The position numbers were made by a program, and so were the translations under genes. Shown in pieces: positions 58,506 through 64,000 of a stretch of 64,000 nucleotides of DNA. The notes beneath the pieces are model-generated. The model was given only the letters and a program-made list of their open reading frames with translations, was not told the DNA's origin and searched no databases. Each line of letters opens with the position of its first letter. The first letter of the stretch is position 1. Source of the DNA: Polytrichum commune (Eukaryota; Streptophyta; Polytrichopsida; Polytrichales; Polytrichaceae); assembly GCA_950295325.1 (NCBI GenBank), contig OX485806.1, positions 20,708,001 through 20,772,000 of the forward strand, read 5' to 3'.

Positions 58506-59929
58506 ATGACGTCTAACTAGGTGCTTCACCTCAAAGTTTACATATCCCATATGCATTGTTGAACACAACTCCACTCTACTTGCATAAAGCACAGGGCATT
58601 CTCAGCTCTTCACTCACATCTTACTTGTCATTCAATGCAAGAGAGATGTACAAGATATAAGTTGAAATAGAAAATTAAAAATGAATGTAATCCGAATTTT
58701 TAAAAATTAAAAGAGAAAATTGCCGAAAATATGAATATACTATTTTAAGGTGCCGAACCTACTTTTTGAACTTTAATTAAATATTAGGCAGCAAGTTGCC
58801 TAACCTGCTAGTAAACTACGGTATGAAAGAGATTTACATGGGCATAAAAGGAAGTTCATGTGCAGAAAAGGAAATGGTCATTTGGAACTTGTGGCATCAT
58901 GGGGACATATGTAGAATTTATGAGTTTCTACCCTACAATGTGGGAGTCATGTTCAAAGTTTATTACCTTAAGTTTTGAATGTTGTAAATGCAGGAAAGAG
59001 GTGGGTTGTGAATATTCATAGAAATACACTCTAAACTCCGTAGTATCACACATGTGGCAACCAAAGTGCACGTGATAATATGGAGATTTAGTAGTGTTAA
59101 CATGGATGTGTGATATTATAGAATTAGTGTAGCATGTTGCATTATGGAATAACACAAAGTGCAACATGTTAATGGTATGGTGTGGTCCACTCCACTTAGC
59201 CTTCCTAGGTGATGTGACATATGCATGCACCAACATTCAACAAGTGGCAGAAGAAGAAGAAGAAGAAGAAGAAGGTGACACTCCACATATTGACACATGG
59301 CACAATGCGAGGGTGTGGGTTGACTTCTTTGATGATGAGGGAGAGAAATGTGACAATAAAGAGTGAGATTTGAACTATGAACATCCATTCCTTGGGGTTT
59401 CAGGATATTAGAGAGTGAGTGACATTATGGGGGTTGATATTACTGAGTTTAGGGTGGATGAGGTAAACAATTGCACTATGTAGATATGCATTTAGATGTT
59501 TGTTTATTGCGGTAGGGCATGGAGTGGAGTTTTGGAAGGACTGTGTTTGAACCCTACATTGTCATAGCAAGGCCCCATTTTAATGCCTCATGAGCATGCA
59601 TGGTGCTTGGTTTACATATAAAGGGGAGGTCCACAATAAGTACGCACAAGTGATTTGACTAGATGTCAACATGGTAATTTTGGATAATATTTATGATTTT
59701 TAGAGTCTATGTTTTAGTAGCACATGTGTGTAATGGGGTGACTACACTTTTATAAGTGACCGATATCATTCCAACCCATACGTCGAGCAATTTCAAGTGA
59801 CACAAAGCCATCACATTGTGTAAAGGCCTTCACAGAAATGAAGTTTTCCTCCAACACCAAATGTTTGTGTTGTCTTTGCTTATTATTGGGCACTTCCATC
59901 TCCATACACAATTCTGGCCATGAATGTAT

Positions 59930-60300
59930 CGGATCGGGAATTGAGTCCTTGAGTCATCTAGTGAGCAATTGTGGGAACCACAAATTCTCATTCAAAATTT
60001 TGAAATAAAAATTGAGATGCAATCCGTATTAGAAGCCAAACATGAACCCACCTAAAGGTTGGAAGTGTGTGTGCTTTTAATTTTTTAATTTTAATTTTAA
60101 TTTAGAATCTTTGAAAGAATTAAAGAAACCCTCCCAATTTGGTGTTCACTATTGAACCTATAATGATAACTATTTATACAACTCAACACATATTCCAAAT
60201 ACTCATGAGTTGTCATAACACATGTCTTTGTGGGCGTGGGTTTTTTACTAGAAGCCTTGCCATATGTCATATTATCAATATTCACATATAAGGAGAAAGG
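59930..60300 (+). repeat. Dispersed repeat R2, diverged copy
   Basis: Retains GAGTCATCTAGTGAGCAATT, AATTGAGATGCAA, AGAAGCCTTGCCATATGTCA and an ACATATAAGGAG-like end. The DNA from 60301 to 62080 shows no gene. Confidence 0.5.
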
Positions 60301-62079
60301 GATTCCTCGTATACGAACATACCTTTCATTTATCCAACATAAAAACTTGACCCCCTATTAGTTTGTAGTAGATTCATTTGAAATGACCTTGAGAATAATA
60401 ATCTAGGATCTTATAAAACACCCGCATTGATTTGTTTAGATATCAACATGGTAGATTTGGATAATATTTCTCATTGTATGGTCCACATTTGAGGAGCACA
60501 TGTGTGCACTAGGACGAATCCATTGTTATGATGGGATGGGGCAACTGAATTGGCAATGAAACCAAATTTCTTAATTATTGACAAGTCCTCATAACAAAAT
60601 GTGAAGTATGCAAGGTTTGGTATGCACATGGAAGTAGAGGAGATGCCGATTGCAAAGATTGAGGGATACGCATCACTCATGAAGTGACTTATCACAAAGG
60701 CAAGGGATGGACAAGTGTCAAACCAAAACATTTCCAAAGGGTGCACCTGAATGCCCACCTAACAATGTTGAAGTTCAAGAAGAATCACGCACAAGTCTTG
60801 TTGTGGGATCCCATCACACAACATCATCCGATAACATTGAATCAAACACATGAAACTCAAACGATCTTTGTTAGGCATTGGGAGGTGATTCCGTGGCAAT
60901 TGATGTACACTACTGAAGACTAGGATGCTTGTATGGATATAGGTGGTACTCATAGAATGACATGGATATCATTTTGCAAAGGAAGTGTGTGGTGAATTCC
61001 TTGCAATGCATATTGAACTTTATATAGCCGTACACCAATAGCAAGATTTGCAGATGGTGGTGTTGGTTGTAACCACAAATCACATGTCTTTGGTAATCTT
61101 TGAACTTATGGGGCCTCTGTGACTTGCTTTCTACACCACTTTCCACGCACATTGGGTTGATATTTCTCATTCACTTCATTACAGGAAGATACTCAATGGT
61201 TTGAAAACAACATGAATAAATCAACAAAACTAGGGCATCTTCAACTCAGGTGGCAATGCAGTCACATTGCAATATAAAAGTATCAAGGATTGGAGTATCA
61301 AGGGAAGTGGGGCCTCACCACCTGCGTGACAGTGGTGAACACTGCCTTCTGGAGCAACAATGTGAGCTAGGGAGGTGCAGTTTGATGAAATATTTTGCTC
61401 ATTAATCCAATGTTCGGCGAATTGGATGCCCGACACTCGGTGATTTGAGCTATGCAGGTAGACGGAGGGGCAATCTTACTTGCATGGCTGTCAATCGGCC
61501 ACTTCGTATGCAATAGTCGGTGTCATCCGTAAAAGATGAAGTCCTCCAGAATGAAATATGACAAGATTTGAAAGCACACGACATTTCTGCAAGCAAGAGT
61601 TACCAACAAATTCCAATAACCCTCAGCACTTGTAGAACTCCACTTCCACGAAAAGCAAACGATTTACTCAATCAGCATAAGCTCAAAACCAATCTATTAC
61701 ATTCTCTTGAGACTATTTACAAGGACGGTGAGCAAAAATCTGAAAGTCTTCTTCCGTTTCCATAGAGAATACGTACCAAGAAGGCAGGGGCAATTGGCTC
61801 GTGAAGCCCATGTGGCCCAAATTCAGACCCTGTGGCCCAAATTCAGATTCCGCCACGAATTCCCGCGACTTAAGCATCGATCACACCACTGATGAACTGC
61901 AGATTATCCAAGCTTGGGGGGCCCTACAAAGTACTCCTGGCTCTCCGCATGGGTCACTGTCCCACAAATCACAACAAATGCAAACAGGAGCGACAATCTT
62001 AGTGCGAAGACAAACTCACAAGCTGCTTGAGGTGGGAGCTTCGGCGTCGGGGCGTGTGTAGCCAAGCTGCTTGGGATGG

Positions 62080-62255
62080 GGAGCTTGCATGCGGGGCCTG
62101 GCCGGGCATGACGGCCCGGGTATCGGCTCTCGTTCCCAACGGGCTCTCGTTCCCATGAGCACGGAAATTTGCGGGCAGTGAATGAGGGCAGGGATGCACA
62201 TCTGCCCGGGGCGGGGCGGGGGGCCTGGGCAGATGTGATCTAGCCCTGGGCACTT
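62080..62255. repeat. GC-rich patch related to the fold-back element
   Basis: Contains CGGGCATGACGGCCCGGG, two copies of GCTCTCGTTCCCA and AGATGTGATCTAGCCCTGGG, the last resembling the right end of the 19098-19466 element. Only one arm is recognisable. Frames through it are compositional. Confidence 0.4.
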
Positions 62256-62378
62256 CTTCTTATGGGTTGACGAAATCTATGTGTTGGGAAAGTAATTGTA
62301 AACTGTAATTAATTGCAATGGGGAAGATAATTCACAAAGTACTCCATCGTGTGAGAATCGACTTTTGTTTGGAGAAAT

Positions 62379-62876
62379 CACGGGTAGATCACTCTAAGGC
62401 ATTTTTGTGCACCACGTGCGGCTGGGGGTTTTTTTTGTTTTGGGGCTATTTACCTTCAAGGGTTGAATTAAAGCCTCCCTATAATTACTTAAATTTTAAA
62501 GATGGCCCATTTGTTTCCACCCTTCCATTACTTATATTGTCCAAGTCACTGCAATTTTTTGTACTCTATATTCTTTTTAAGTAATTTTGGACAGACAGAA
62601 ATCCCAATTATCATCCATCCCCGTGAGTCCTAAACCCAATTACATACCATACTAAACATACCTTCTAGGATCCTTATCTTCAGCCCCTATATTAATTTTA
62701 CAAAAAATAATGGCCCACGTTTTATGTCCATCTAACTTACTTATAATGGGATTGTCTACATTTAATGGCCCCTTCATTATTTGGAATTCCTTTATAATTT
62801 TTATTTCAAATGATTTTAATCCTCTCTATATTATGCCGCACGTCGTTTTTAAGATGCACTAAGTGATCTACCCGTG
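62379..62876. mobile_element. hAT-type MITE, 498 bp, perfect 8-bp target duplication
   Basis: The left end CACGGGTAGATCACT and right end AGTGATCTACCCGTG are perfect 15-bp inverted repeats, and the similarity extends inward through GCACCACGTGCGGC against GCCGCACGTCG. GGAGAAAT occurs immediately outside on both sides (62371-62378 and 62877-62884). An 8-bp duplication with short inverted ends is the hAT hallmark. The interior is AT-rich and non-coding. The intact duplication suggests a fairly recent insertion. Confidence 0.92.
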
Positions 62877-62884
62877 GGAGAAAT

Positions 62885-64000
62885 ATGTTAGACCTACAAC
62901 CACCAAAGATCTCTCAATTGGATCTAATCCTAGCTTGTGAGTTATAATGGTGATGGTAGGTATTGTATAAATGTAGACTATGTATACTGGCATTAGGAAA
63001 GCGAAGTCCATAGTGACATTCATTTGTACTTCATGTAGAGTATACATACTGAGTATTATAAAGTCAAAAGTAACCTTAGGAACTCCTTCTTCTACTAGAT
63101 TTACTAGCACAAGAAGTCTTGCAAATGTCGCCTAAGAACCAAAAAGTTGGCAAAACATTAGAACTTGACGATGAGCAACCCCATCAATTATGAACATCGT
63201 TGTTGGAGCTCAAGAGCACCATGTCCACAAATGCAATGGGAGTGCACAAACACCCATGTTCAAGAAACTTGCACAAAATTGGGTTGTCCTCCCTTTGTTC
63301 TTAGGATTTGCTTGACATGTGCAAAACACACCATTTTTGCGGTTTGTTTCCTCCTTGGACCCCCTCTTATTTGCAATGGTGACAATTATGCCCTCATAAG
63401 TGTGTTCACCAAGCAGGGATGCTAAGTGTTAACCTTCATTCGCTAACAACACTCCATGATGTTTGAAATGCTCATCAATGGTTTATGCAAGATGTTTGTT
63501 TGACAAACCGTGAAGCATAACGAACCAAACTATGGCAAGACCATGGGCACCATCATTTGTGGAATTTTCCACCATCGTGCAACCTGGTTGAGCACCAACA
63601 TTGTGGAGGGGATGTTGAACATACAAATTATGGGATGCAGATGACAAAGACGACGAGGGGGAAGCCTTTAGAGGGATATCCCTGAGCCCGCATGGCATAC
63701 CCTCATTGGCCATAAGCATAGAAGTAGGCCAAACACAAACCCTATACTTGCAAATTGTATGGGCTATTTGCATGTCCATTGAACAATAGATACATGCATG
63801 TATATGCCGGGCAATTTATTTTTCCCACAATAGACACCATCAAATGTATATATTGAAGGTTGCATATGTAAGTCTATTACAACTCCGACATTCAATTTAC
63901 ATCCTTGGAAATAGGCAGACTTGGATGTTTACAAATATAGCAAAGGTGTAGTAGTGGTAATGCAATGTAATGTGCAAAGAACATATGTAATTTATTGTGG
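62885..64000. other. Intergenic DNA, no gene supported
   Basis: The 98-residue minus-strand frame at 63483-63779 has a balanced composition but no motif, partner exon or splice context that I can defend. I leave it uncalled. Confidence 0.4.

Noticed and set aside
63483..63779. 98-codon minus-strand frame near the window end
   Set aside because: No family, partner exon or start context could be supported.

Overview
The window is nuclear DNA of a land plant. Three genes are split by GT-AG introns and match plant protein families. One of them also carries a U12-type AT-AC intron. The intergenic DNA is AT-rich and full of plant-style MITEs, microsatellites, CCCTAAA telomere-type repeats and retroelement debris. 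The species cannot be told from sequence alone; seed plant, fern, lycophyte and bryophyte all remain possible. There are no rRNA or tRNA genes, no CRISPR array and no operons. Most long reading frames in the window are chance frames inside repeats.

Layout. Positions 1-26 kb are gene-poor, with dispersed ~300-bp repeats, tandem duplications, Tourist-like (PIF/Harbinger, TTA target site) MITEs, a second MITE family whose ends are palindromes, a tandem array of ~150-bp units, a long fold-back inverted repeat and one tRNA-derived SINE. Gene 1 (27691-32561, minus) encodes a two-RRM RNA-binding protein of 340 residues in nine exons. Gene 2 (36565-42409, plus) encodes a 446-residue protein in eight exons; its C-terminal half resembles a bacterial endonuclease III-like helix-hairpin-helix (HhH) family. 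Genes 1 and 2 are divergent, with a 4-kb spacer holding a 569-bp MITE. Gene 3 (46019-47634 or 47655, minus) encodes a 172-residue DUF4050 protein in four exons and converges on gene 2. From 48 to 51 kb there are degenerate duplicated blocks.

At 52098-56885 lies a 4.8-kb GC-richer insertion with TG...CA ends and near-identical 5-bp flanks. I read it as a solo or very long LTR. It has its own TATA box and a nuclear-looking coiled-coil protein, now broken, and is interrupted by ~0.9 kb made of back-to-back hairpins that include two perfect 24-bp palindromes. The last 7 kb hold repeats and a hAT-type MITE with a perfect 8-bp target-site duplication.

The three host genes have no evident joint pathway. 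The most notable signals are the hairpin array inside the LTR-like element, the HhH-like plant gene with a degenerate hairpin, the U12 AT-AC intron, a splice donor that begins a tetranucleotide microsatellite, and a MITE whose empty site survives in a neighbouring tandem copy.
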